DNA from: Chthoniobacterales bacterium
GTDB lineage: Bacteria; Verrucomicrobiota; Verrucomicrobiia; Chthoniobacterales; UBA10450
Assembly (NCBI GenBank): GCA_025935755.1
Contig: JAICUQ010000004.1
Coordinates: forward strand, 1 to 64,000
Reading direction: 5' to 3'
DNA: 64,000 bases
Shown here one piece after another: positions 42,344 through 50,088 of this stretch (positions within the stretch are counted from its first letter, which is position 1; each line of letters begins with the position of its first letter). The notes under the pieces are model-generated. The model searched no databases. It had not been told where the DNA came from and saw only the letters and a list, made by a program, of their open reading frames with translations. A program made the position numbers and the translations under genes.

Positions 42344-43210
42344 ATGAGCAGGAGTAAAAGCAAAAGACTTCGCGAACTCCTCGCGAACGGCGCGATAATG
42401 TTGCCTGGCGTACCCAACGCATCGATCGCGCGACAGGTGGAGCAGCTTGGGTTTGATGCGGTCTACATAAGCGGAGCGGGAATGGCGAATGCGACGGCTG
42501 GCGTTCCCGACATCGGTCTGTTGACGCTAACCGAAGTGGCGCAACTGGCGGGTTATATCGCCAGGGCGGTGAAAATTCCTGCAATCGTGGATGCCGATAC
42601 CGGGTTTGGTGGTTCGGAAAATGTTACGCGCACGATCCGCGAGCTTGAAGCAGCAGGTCTCGCTGGTTGTCACATTGAAGACCAGGAATTTCCCAAGCGC
42701 TGCGGACATCTCGCAGGAAAATCGCTCGTCCCTGTTGAGGAAATGACTGGAAAAATCAAAGCGGCGGTAGCGGCACGACGCGATCCTGATTTTATGATTA
42801 TCGCCCGCACAGATGCGCGCGCGGTAGAAGATTTTGATCGAACAGTTGAGCGCGCTCGGCGGTACGTGGAAGCGGGCGCCGATGGAATCTTTCCGGAAGC
42901 ACTGCAAAGCCCCGACGAGTTTCGTGATTTTGCAAGGAAGATGAGTGTGCCGCTGCTCGCAAACATGACGGAGTTTGGGAAAAGCCCGCTGCTTTCGTTT
43001 AACGAGTTAGCCGGATTGGGGTATCGCATGGTGATTTTCCCCCAAAGCGCGTTCCGCGCGTCAATGAAGGCGAGTCATAAGCTTCTGCAGAGTCTCAAGG
43101 AAGCGGGAACGCAAAAGGATTGGCTCGATGAAATGCAGACGCGCGAGGAACTTTACAAACTACTCGACTACGATCCGGCGGCAGAGAAGTGGCCGGGGTT
43201 GACCGACTGA
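42344..43210 (+). CDS. prpB: methylisocitrate lyase
   Basis: 288 residues of the isocitrate-lyase/PEP-mutase superfamily. Key motifs: ADTGFGG for the Mg2+ site (near residue 87), HIEDQEFPKRCGHLAGK with the active-site cysteine (near 121), and ARTDARAVE. The KRCGHLAGK loop is characteristic of PrpB. It splits 2-methylisocitrate into pyruvate and succinate. ATG 42344 is preferred to the GTG at 42323, which overlaps the repeat region. Confidence 0.95.
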   Translation: MSRSKSKRLRELLANGAIMLPGVPNASIARQVEQLGFDAVYISGAGMANATAGVPDIGLLTLTEVAQLAGYIARAVKIPAIVDADTGFGGSENVTRTIRELEAAGLAGCHIEDQEFPKRCGHLAGKSLVPVEEMTGKIKAAVAARRDPDFMIIARTDARAVEDFDRTVERARRYVEAGADGIFPEALQSPDEFRDFARKMSVPLLANMTEFGKSPLLSFNELAGLGYRMVIFPQSAFRASMKASHKLLQSLKEAGTQKDWLDEMQTREELYKLLDYDPAAEKWPGLTD

Positions 43211-43252
43211 CCATTTGTCGTCGCGCATATCGTAGTTACACTCAGCGAACAC

Positions 43253-44383
43253 ATGGGTACTGAAACAAAACCACAATACAGCCCGGGATTGGCCGGGGTA
43301 ATCGCCGGTGAGACGGCGATCTGCTGGGTCGATCCCGCCGCCGGGTTGATGTATCGCGGCTACGACATTCATGGCATGGCCGAAAAGGCTTCTTTCGAGG
43401 AGGTTGCTTACCTTCTGCTTAACGGGGCGTTGCCGAACGCAAAGCAACTGAAGGACTTCACACAGCAAATCGCCAGCGAACGGGCGTTGCCTGGGCCCGT
43501 AACGGAAATGCTGCGACTTTTACCGGGCGCCACCCATCCGATGGACATGCTCCGCACCGGCGTTTCGATGTTGAGCGCATTCGATAAAGATCTCGGTGAT
43601 AATTCTCACGATGCTAACATTCGGAAATCGATTCGACTCATTGCGCGCGTCTCCACTTTGATCACCGATGGCTGGCGCATCTCGCAAGGCGAGAAACCCT
43701 TCCCGGAAAAGCCCGAGCTCTCGCAAGCCGCGAATTTCTTCTACAAGTTCAATGGCAAAATTCCCGAGCAATGGCAAACCCGGATGCTCGACACAATTTT
43801 CAACCTGTACGCCGACCATGAATTCAATGCATCCACTTTCGCGGCGCGCGTCACCGCCTCCACCCTGGCAGGAATTTACGCCGCGGTTACATCCGCAGTT
43901 GCGACTCTGAAAGGTCCGCTGCACGGCGGCGCGAATGAGGAATCGATGAAGATGCTCGAGGAAATCGGGACTCCCGATGGCGCCGAGGCATGGTTAATGA
44001 AAAAACTCGCGTCTAGAGGAAAGATCATGGGATTCGGTCATCGCGTTTACAAAAAAGGCGATTCGCGTGTACCGGCGATGCGAGAGATCGCGCGCGACCT
44101 TGGGAAACGAACCGGGAAGGAAAATTGGGTACCGATTTGCGAAAAGCTCGAACAAGTAATGGATCGCGAGAAACAGCTTTGCGCCAATGTGGATCTGTAC
44201 GCGGCACCGGTATTTTGGATGCTCGGCTTTCCGCCCGAGTTGAACACGCCATTGTTCGCAGCATCGCGCGTCGCGGGCTGGTGCGCCCACGTCATTGAGC
44301 AACACGATAACAATCGGCTCATTCGGCCGCGGTCATTGTACGTCGGACCGGAGCTGCGTCCCTATCCCGGCTCGCCTAAATAA
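43253..44383 (+). CDS. prpC: 2-methylcitrate synthase / citrate synthase
   Basis: 376 residues of the short citrate-synthase type. Motifs include YRGYDIHGMAEKASFEEVAY, the substrate loop LHGGANEESMKMLEEIG and the catalytic GFGHRVYKKGDSRVPAM. It condenses propionyl-CoA and oxaloacetate. Its place after prpD and prpB supports 2-methylcitrate synthase, although citrate synthase activity cannot be excluded. A terminator-like hairpin follows 17 bases after the stop. Confidence 0.93.
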   Translation: MGTETKPQYSPGLAGVIAGETAICWVDPAAGLMYRGYDIHGMAEKASFEEVAYLLLNGALPNAKQLKDFTQQIASERALPGPVTEMLRLLPGATHPMDMLRTGVSMLSAFDKDLGDNSHDANIRKSIRLIARVSTLITDGWRISQGEKPFPEKPELSQAANFFYKFNGKIPEQWQTRMLDTIFNLYADHEFNASTFAARVTASTLAGIYAAVTSAVATLKGPLHGGANEESMKMLEEIGTPDGAEAWLMKKLASRGKIMGFGHRVYKKGDSRVPAMREIARDLGKRTGKENWVPICEKLEQVMDREKQLCANVDLYAAPVFWMLGFPPELNTPLFAASRVAGWCAHVIEQHDNNRLIRPRSLYVGPELRPYPGSPK

Positions 44384-44400
44384 CGAGCCGATAAGGGTAG

Positions 44401-44423
44401 GGCGTCTGTGTCAGACGCCTTTT
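44401..44423 (+). terminator. intrinsic terminator after the prp cluster
   Basis: A perfect 8-bp GC-rich stem GGCGTCTG-TG(T)-CAGACGCC directly followed by TTTT. It closes the prpD-prpB-prpC unit and lies upstream of the thioesterase gene. Confidence 0.75.
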
Positions 44424-44502
44424 GCATGATGAAACATTCGAATGGCGTTGCAAAACCCGGCCGTTGCTCCTCATCCGTTACGGCACGGAAACGCCCTGCA
44501 AG

Positions 44503-44976
44503 GTGAAAGAAGAACAATCGCTTCAGGAAAAATATGCACCGCGAAACATGTGTTTCGGTTGCGGCGTGGCAAATCCGGAAGGTTTGCACATCCGCAGTTT
44601 CCTGAAGGACTCTGATGGCGAAATTGTCGCCGAGTGGAAGCCTCAAAAAAAATATGAAGCGTTCACGGGAGTTTTGAACGGTGGGATCATTGGCACGCTA
44701 CTCGATTGTCATTGCAACTGGACGGCAGCGTACTATTTGATGAAACGCGCAGGCGAGAGTCATCCGCCGTGCACGGTTACCGCGGAATACGCCATCAAAC
44801 TGCTGCGACCGACACCGACGAACGATCGCGTGTTTCTCTCTGCCAGGGTTGTTGAGATCACTGATGACCGTGCAACCGTCGAGGGAACATTGAGCGCCGC
44901 TGGAAAAGTCTGTGCGACGTGTCGGGGAATATTTGTGGCGGTGAAGGAAGGCCATCCCGCTTACCACCGATGGTAA
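44503..44976 (+). CDS. PaaI-type hotdog-fold thioesterase
   Basis: 157 residues from GTG 44503. Family features are CFGCGVANPEGLHI, then HGG-like VLNGGIIGTLLDCHCNW in the central helix, and TAEYAIKLLRPTP. The usual HGG histidine is replaced by asparagine (LNGG), and the acid equivalent may be the aspartate of LLDCH. The protein likely hydrolyses an acyl-CoA. The exact start is uncertain, since the frame continues upstream from a TTG at 44422. Confidence 0.8.
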   Translation: MKEEQSLQEKYAPRNMCFGCGVANPEGLHIRSFLKDSDGEIVAEWKPQKKYEAFTGVLNGGIIGTLLDCHCNWTAAYYLMKRAGESHPPCTVTAEYAIKLLRPTPTNDRVFLSARVVEITDDRATVEGTLSAAGKVCATCRGIFVAVKEGHPAYHRW

Positions 44977-45017
44977 ATTGGACATGCGTCCGAACTGCTT
45001 CTGGAACGGAGTCTGAG

Positions 45018-45980
45018 GTGACGCGATCGAGATTCCTTGGAGTTGCAAGCGCGACGCTCGCACTGGCTTCCGCGTTATTTTTATCGCTCACGGCAGCCAG
45101 TGGAGGGGCGAGCTCCGCGAGCCCAAGTGCGCAGGGTGACGTTACGGCGTCGCAGAGCTCCGCCCTCCAACAGGGCAATACCGCCGAAATTCATTTCCAA
45201 GATAAAATCGCCGCCATCGAGAAGCGAACCGGCGCTCGGATCGGCGTGGCTGCTCTGGATACCGGTAGCGGTAAAAGTTTCGATCATCGATCGGAAGACC
45301 GTTTTCCAATGTGCAGCACATTCAAATTTCTCGCCGCAGCGGCGCTGTTAAAGCGCGTCGATGAAAAGCAAGAGAAACTGGATCGGTTTGTATCGTATGG
45401 CGAAAAAGACATCCTGGAATATGCGCCCGTTACGAAAGCCCACCTGAACGATGGCGGCATGACGCTCGACGCCTTGTGCGCGGCGGCAATCGAGCAGAGC
45501 GACAACACGGCCGGCAACCTTTTACTGGATACCATTGGCGGGCCGGGTGGATTGACAAAGTTCACCCGCAGCATCGGCGATGAGAAGACGCGACTGGATC
45601 GGAAAGAACCGGATTTGAATGACGTCGGCCCTGGCGATGAACGAGATACCACAACTCCCGCCGCGATGTGCGCAAACATGCAACGGCTGGTGCTGGGCAA
45701 TGTGTTATCCGACTCTTCACGGCGTCAGCTCGAAGATTGGTTGCAGCACAACGAGACTGGCACGCTTATGATCCGCGCCGGGGTACCAAAGACATGGACC
45801 GTCGGAGACAAAACTGGACAATGCGGAAACGGAGCGACAAACGATGTCGCCATTGTTCGTGCAACCGGGCGGGCACCGATAGTGATGGCTATTTATACAA
45901 CGGGGTCGACTTCCTCGACGGATGATCGTGCTGCAACTCTTGCCGACACAGCGCGCGTCGTTGTGGAGTGTTTAAGGTAG
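45018..45980 (+). CDS. class A serine beta-lactamase
   Basis: 320 residues. A signal peptide (FLGVASATLALASALFLSLTAASGG) and Ala/Ser-rich linker precede the enzyme. All class A landmarks are intact: nucleophile SxxK as CSTFKF (about residue 98), SDN as EQSDNTAGN, the omega-loop general base in RKEPDLND, and KTG as GDKTGQCGNG. It should hydrolyse beta-lactams in the periplasm. No resistance-linked mobile element is seen, so it is probably a native chromosomal gene. GTG 45018 is preferred; ATG 44970 would overlap the thioesterase gene. Confidence 0.92.
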   Translation: MTRSRFLGVASATLALASALFLSLTAASGGASSASPSAQGDVTASQSSALQQGNTAEIHFQDKIAAIEKRTGARIGVAALDTGSGKSFDHRSEDRFPMCSTFKFLAAAALLKRVDEKQEKLDRFVSYGEKDILEYAPVTKAHLNDGGMTLDALCAAAIEQSDNTAGNLLLDTIGGPGGLTKFTRSIGDEKTRLDRKEPDLNDVGPGDERDTTTPAAMCANMQRLVLGNVLSDSSRRQLEDWLQHNETGTLMIRAGVPKTWTVGDKTGQCGNGATNDVAIVRATGRAPIVMAIYTTGSTSSTDDRAATLADTARVVVECLR

Positions 45981-46092
45981 GTAATTGCCTCCGGCCTGCC
46001 GCGGCGGGCGGGACGCTCGCGCTATTGTTCTGGAATTACCTGCCTGAATTTCGCCGGTGCGCGATGTGCGTTCGTCGATCTAAGCTCCGGTC

Positions 46093-46560
46093 ATGAAAAC
46101 GCCGAGCTTCCACGTTGTTCCTCTTCCCACCGAAATCGCGGACGCGGCACGACGCGTAGCAAGGACCGGTGCAGCGGACCACATCATCATTACGGTAGAT
46201 TCGCCCGAAAGCAGTCCGTGCCGCCACTGCCTGCGATGGGCGGAGCCTGGCGAGCGCGTGGTTTTGTTTCCGTACACAGCGATTCCATCCGGTCAGCCGT
46301 ATTCCGAGACGGGGCCCATCTTCGTTCACGTCGATGAATGCCAGCGCTATGGCTCGCCTAACGAATATCCCGCCGATTTTCGTAATGGCCGTGTGTTTCG
46401 GGCTTACGATTCAAATTACAACATCATTGACGCACAAGTTGTGGATGGAGCCGAACCAGAAGCAGTAATTGAAAGTCTGTTCCAAAACCCCGATACCGCG
46501 TTTGTTGATGCACGTAGCGTTACCCGCGGCTGTTTTACATTCCGGGTTCAGCGCGCATGA
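46093..46560 (+). CDS. DUF1203 family protein
   Basis: 155 residues. The pattern CRHCLRWAEPGERVVLFPY, then GPIFVHVDECQRY and RVFRAYDSNYNIIDAQ, matches DUF1203. The family is of unknown function and may bind metal through the CxxC and the histidine. No signal peptide. The stop overlaps an ATG of a frame leading to ada, but the real ada start is about 160 bp further on. Confidence 0.85.
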   Translation: MKTPSFHVVPLPTEIADAARRVARTGAADHIIITVDSPESSPCRHCLRWAEPGERVVLFPYTAIPSGQPYSETGPIFVHVDECQRYGSPNEYPADFRNGRVFRAYDSNYNIIDAQVVDGAEPEAVIESLFQNPDTAFVDARSVTRGCFTFRVQRA

Positions 46561-46592
46561 TGACACCGCAAAGCATCGCTGATCGATGTAGC

Positions 46593-46612
46593 CACGGCGC
46601 TCTGTCGCCGTG
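46593..46612. repeat. short palindrome between the DUF1203 and ada genes
   Basis: CACGGCG-CTCTGT-CGCCGTG, a 7-bp perfect stem. It lies in the frame extension upstream of the ada start and shows that this stretch is probably non-coding. Confidence 0.6.
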
Positions 46613-46718
46613 CCAAATGTCGCTTTCGAAAACCCCTCGGCACAGCGAGTCGACTACTTTGAATTCGCTGCTCGAATTTCGTCGATGCATCGGCGATTCT
46701 GAATGCTTAGCTTTCCGT

Positions 46719-47798
46719 ATGAAAACCCTCGAACTTCTGCCGCCTGCTGAGATGATGTATCGCGCGCTGGTGAACCGCGATCCGAGCTTCGAAGGAATCT
46801 TTTACATCGGTGTGCGCACGACGGGGATTTTTTGCCGGCCCACATGTTCGGCGAAAAAACCGGCGCGCGAAAACGTCGATTTCTTCGCGACATCGAGTGA
46901 CGCGTTGGAAAACGGTTATCGCCCCTGCCTGCGTTGTCACCCGCTCGATCCAAATGCGCGTCCGCCGAAACTAATCGAGCGTTTGCGTGCGGAAGTGGAG
47001 CGGGCGCCCGGCGGTCGCCTGACGGATAAGGAACTCGCCGCGCTGTCGATTGATCCTTCAACCGCGCGGCGACAGTTCAAACGCCATTATGGAATGACAT
47101 TCCAAGCCTATCACCGTGCGCGTCGCATGGGGCTTGCTTTGAGCAAGGTTCGGCAAGGCGATCGCGTTGGAGATGCAAGAAATGGAAGCGGCTTTGAATC
47201 CGAGAGCGGTTTTCGCGATGCGTTCACGAAGATTTTTGGCGGATCACCAGTAAACGCCAGGAGTCACGCGCCGTTGTTTGCGGAGCGAATCGATTCTCCG
47301 CTCGGACCGATGATTGCGGTCGTTGACGACGAGGGTCTGCGCTTGTTGGAATTCATCGACCGGCGCGCGACCGAAAGTGAGTTGTCGATCTTGCGGAAAC
47401 GATTGCGCACAAACGTTGTCCCCGGCAAACATCGGCATCTCGAGACCGTGCGTTCTCAACTGACGGATTATTTTTCCGGCAACAAGCTGGAGTTTGATGT
47501 TCCGCTGGCTCCGGTCGGATCATCCTTTCAACTGCGTGCCTGGAAAATCCTGCAGTCTATTCCGGTTGGCGAAACACGTTCGTACTCGTGGATGGCAAAA
47601 CGCCTGGGCGATGAGAATGCCCGCCGCGCAGTGGGCCGCGCGAATGGCACGAACATGATTTGCATCATTATTCCGTGCCATCGAGTCATTCGTGCCGACG
47701 GAACACTCTGCGGATACGGCGGCGGATTATGGCGCAAGAAGTGGCTGCTCGATCACGAGCAACGCTTCGCGGGTGTCACGCGAGTCGCGGTCACCTAA
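46719..47798 (+). CDS. ada: bifunctional Ada: methylation-responsive regulator and O6-methylguanine-DNA methyltransferase
   Basis: 359 residues, close to Escherichia coli Ada. The N-terminal zinc domain has four cysteines (FCRPTC and CLRC), one of which accepts methyl groups from phosphotriesters. An AraC-type helix-turn-helix follows (RRQFKRHYGMTFQAYHRARR). The C-terminal methyltransferase has the active site IIPCHRVIRADG. All catalytic residues are intact. ATG 46719 is chosen; upstream codons read through a palindrome. Confidence 0.94.
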   Translation: MKTLELLPPAEMMYRALVNRDPSFEGIFYIGVRTTGIFCRPTCSAKKPARENVDFFATSSDALENGYRPCLRCHPLDPNARPPKLIERLRAEVERAPGGRLTDKELAALSIDPSTARRQFKRHYGMTFQAYHRARRMGLALSKVRQGDRVGDARNGSGFESESGFRDAFTKIFGGSPVNARSHAPLFAERIDSPLGPMIAVVDDEGLRLLEFIDRRATESELSILRKRLRTNVVPGKHRHLETVRSQLTDYFSGNKLEFDVPLAPVGSSFQLRAWKILQSIPVGETRSYSWMAKRLGDENARRAVGRANGTNMICIIIPCHRVIRADGTLCGYGGGLWRKKWLLDHEQRFAGVTRVAVT

Positions 47799-47916
47799 CG
47801 AGTCGCGCCCCAAAGGCTGTTTAGAATTCGGACCTAACAAGTCGCCGCGAAGCCCGGATTGAACGGGCGCCAACATACTTTGACATGGACGACCGCTGTG
47901 CGAGTCGTGATGCGCC

Positions 47917-49461
47917 ATGGCGAGCACTCGCGACACAGCAGCAGGAATCGAATCGCAGGGGCCCGAAGGCGCGTTGCCTCTCGGTATTTTGGGAATCCCT
48001 AAAGCTTGGTGGTTGTTCTGTGTGTTCGTTTTCGCCGTCAAGTTGTTACTCCTTTGGCTGGACCCAACGCCAAAACTCTTTATGGGCGACTCCGGCGCAT
48101 ACATTCAAACGGCGCTGAAAGGTTGGATTCCTGAGGACCGATCGTATTTCTACGGATACCTGGTACGTTGGCTCGCAGTTTGGCCGCACAGTTTTACTCC
48201 GCTCTTGATGAGCCAGGCGCTCGCTAGCGGTGTGACAACGATTGTGTTTACGCTGATTTGCAGGCGGTTTTTCGAATTGTCGCTCACTCTTGCGTTTCTC
48301 TTCGGATTCATCTGCGCTCTCGATCCGTTGCAGCTTGTTTGGGAGCGATACGTGATGACCGAAACATTTAGTCTTCTCGTTTACGCGCTGGTTCTATATT
48401 GGTCTCTGGCTTATCTCCGTGACAGAAGGCTGTGGCAACTTGCGGTCGTCCAGGGGTTCTCGGTGCTGCTGATTGGGTTCAGGATGAGTTACCTCCTGCT
48501 CGTACAGGCCTGTACGATTCTCTTGCCAGTTATTGCGGTTGCTCGTTGCTTTTTCCCGGTGTTACGCAAACGGCTGGAGCCGCGCATACTGCAAGCGAAC
48601 CTGTTCGCGATCGGAGTAACACACCTGATTGTCAGCCTTGCGTTGATGTTCGTAATGCATGGCGCTTACAAATATGCGAATGGCCGGTTGAGCCACCGGG
48701 AGCCGGATTATTTGTACAGCACGGGTGATCATCTCGCCGCCGTCTGGGCCCCCGCGCTTGAACCGTGGGACGCCACCGATCCGCGTTTTGCTGAAATCGT
48801 CCGCAACGGAGATCAGTTCAACATGAGGAGTTTGCACGCCAGAAACGCTCAACAGTACGCCCAGGGCTCTCTCATCAAGCGCTGGCGCGAAATTGAAACG
48901 GACCGCCGAAAGAACGAGCGCGTTACGCGAGAGACCGCAATGAATGCGTTGCGACGCCGCCCTCTGGTAATCGTCGGGCTGGCTGTGCAAACTTACATGG
49001 AATATTGGAATCTTAGGCTCATTTGGAAGTACGCTCGAAGTGATCTCGGGTACGGCACATTGAAAGACGAGCAAATTACAATGCTCGCTGAGAAGTTCGG
49101 ATTCCGACCCGCAAAAAATCTTCGGATGCAGCCATTATCACTGCTGCAACGGTACTTTCTTGCTGTCTGGCCCTATTACTTTGTTGTAGTTGTGTCGCCT
49201 TTGATTTGCGCAATCGCTACGTGGCTGAGTCGCGATCGGGCATTTGGCCTTCTCTTGTTTTTCCACGCCTCGATCCTGCTGGTGGTGGTAACCGCACTCT
49301 CACCGCAGGCAGGCATCCGTTACATCCAGCCGATCTCTCTTCTGACGCTGCTCGGCCTTGCTGCTTGCGCCGACTGGGTTGCAAGACGAGCACAAAATTG
49401 GCGACGCACTCGGCTCCCTGATCCTCTCGTGGCCAGGAACGCAGGGGCGCGCCCGGGGTGA
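47917..49461 (+). CDS. multi-pass membrane protein, GT-C glycosyltransferase-like
   Basis: 514 residues with roughly ten hydrophobic segments. After the first helix comes FMGDSGAYIQTAL, whose acidic residue fits the catalytic loop of GT-C enzymes. The plan resembles the protein at 7522-9231. It could transfer sugars to lipid or protein acceptors at the envelope, but the substrate is unknown. The last 14 bases overlap the opposite-strand tRNA-Arg gene, so the C-terminus may have been altered by events at that locus. Confidence 0.65.
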   Translation: MASTRDTAAGIESQGPEGALPLGILGIPKAWWLFCVFVFAVKLLLLWLDPTPKLFMGDSGAYIQTALKGWIPEDRSYFYGYLVRWLAVWPHSFTPLLMSQALASGVTTIVFTLICRRFFELSLTLAFLFGFICALDPLQLVWERYVMTETFSLLVYALVLYWSLAYLRDRRLWQLAVVQGFSVLLIGFRMSYLLLVQACTILLPVIAVARCFFPVLRKRLEPRILQANLFAIGVTHLIVSLALMFVMHGAYKYANGRLSHREPDYLYSTGDHLAAVWAPALEPWDATDPRFAEIVRNGDQFNMRSLHARNAQQYAQGSLIKRWREIETDRRKNERVTRETAMNALRRRPLVIVGLAVQTYMEYWNLRLIWKYARSDLGYGTLKDEQITMLAEKFGFRPAKNLRMQPLSLLQRYFLAVWPYYFVVVVSPLICAIATWLSRDRAFGLLLFFHASILLVVVTALSPQAGIRYIQPISLLTLLGLAACADWVARRAQNWRRTRLPDPLVARNAGARPG

Positions 49462-49521
49462 CTCGAACACCCGACCCACGGATTAGAAATCCGTTGCTCT
49501 ATCCGGCTGAGCTACGGGCGC
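49448..49521 (-). tRNA. tRNA-Arg (anticodon TCT)
   Basis: On the minus strand the acceptor GCGCCCG pairs with CGGGCGC. The D-arm is GCTC-AGCCGGATA-GAGC. The anticodon stem ACGGA/TCCGT encloses TTTCTAA, giving anticodon TCT. The T-arm is GGGTG-TTCGAGT-CACCC. The discriminator base is G and CCA is not encoded. A 39-bp exact copy of its 5' half lies at 54681-54719. Confidence 0.93.
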
Positions 49522-49522
49522 A
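49484..49522 (-). repeat. 39-bp direct repeat (tRNA-Arg 5' half), left attachment-like site
   Basis: Runs from the anticodon loop to one base past the 5' end of the tRNA gene. It is identical, in the same orientation, to 54681-54719. The arrangement matches attachment sites of tRNA-targeting integrative elements. Confidence 0.8.
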
Positions 49523-49576
49523 AATACTATGGAAATTGGCACTAGACATTGCCGCTTTGTCGACATCTTCACGGTC

Positions 49577-49808
49577 ATGTTCTACGGTCAACCTGTGAAA
49601 GACGTAAAAACAAACAAAACATGGCAAAAAACCCCTGTGCAATATCTCGTTCGCCATAAATCTCGGCGCTATTATGCCAGACTCTTTGCTGGCGGCAAAG
49701 AGGTTTGGAAATCGCTTGGCACATCACAATTTCAGTGTCGCCAAAGCTAAGCTCGCCCAGTTTCGTCGTTTACGCCGCCGAGCGCATCAGCACGAGTATC
49801 TCTGTTAA
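49577..49808 (+). pseudogene. tyrosine integrase remnant (N-terminal arm-binding domain only)
   Basis: It begins MFYGQPVKDVKTNKTWQK, then VQYLVRHKSRRYYARLFAGG and KEVWKSLGTS. A one-base shift follows, after which the other frame reads FSVAKAKLAQFRR before a stop. This pattern is the arm-type DNA-binding domain of phage/island integrases. The catalytic domain (R-H-R-Y) is absent. Its place just beside the 5' end of tRNA-Arg is typical for the integrase of an element inserted there. Confidence 0.75.
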
Positions 49809-49964
49809 TTACAGTAAGCCTTACCAGCCCTACTCTCCTGTCGGCACGAATGAAACGTCGCAAGAAATTGTGCTCCGTCATCCACGTTATCCACGTATGT
49901 GTTCTTACTTGGGTTCAACGGATAGCCTCTGTTGAAGGTGAATTATATAGGTAAATCGCAAGAA

Positions 49965-49994
49965 TGGCGGAAGGGGTGGGATTCGAACCCACGG
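49965..49994 (-). repeat. 3' fragment of a tRNA (serine-type), including encoded CCA
   Basis: On the minus strand it reads GTGGGTTCGAATCCCAC (a complete T-arm), then CCCTTCCGCCA. The matching 5' acceptor strand (GGAAGGG) and the D and anticodon arms are absent. Such fragments are left when elements recombine with tRNA genes. The assignment to tRNA-Ser rests on the acceptor sequence and the flanking long-variable-arm-like GC tract. Confidence 0.65.
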
Positions 49995-50088
49995 ATATTC
50001 CGAGGGCGGCGCAGGCAACAATTCCGTTACCCGTAACTTACTCCCCACCAATGGCGTGCACCACTGTGTTCCCACTTTATAAAGTCAT

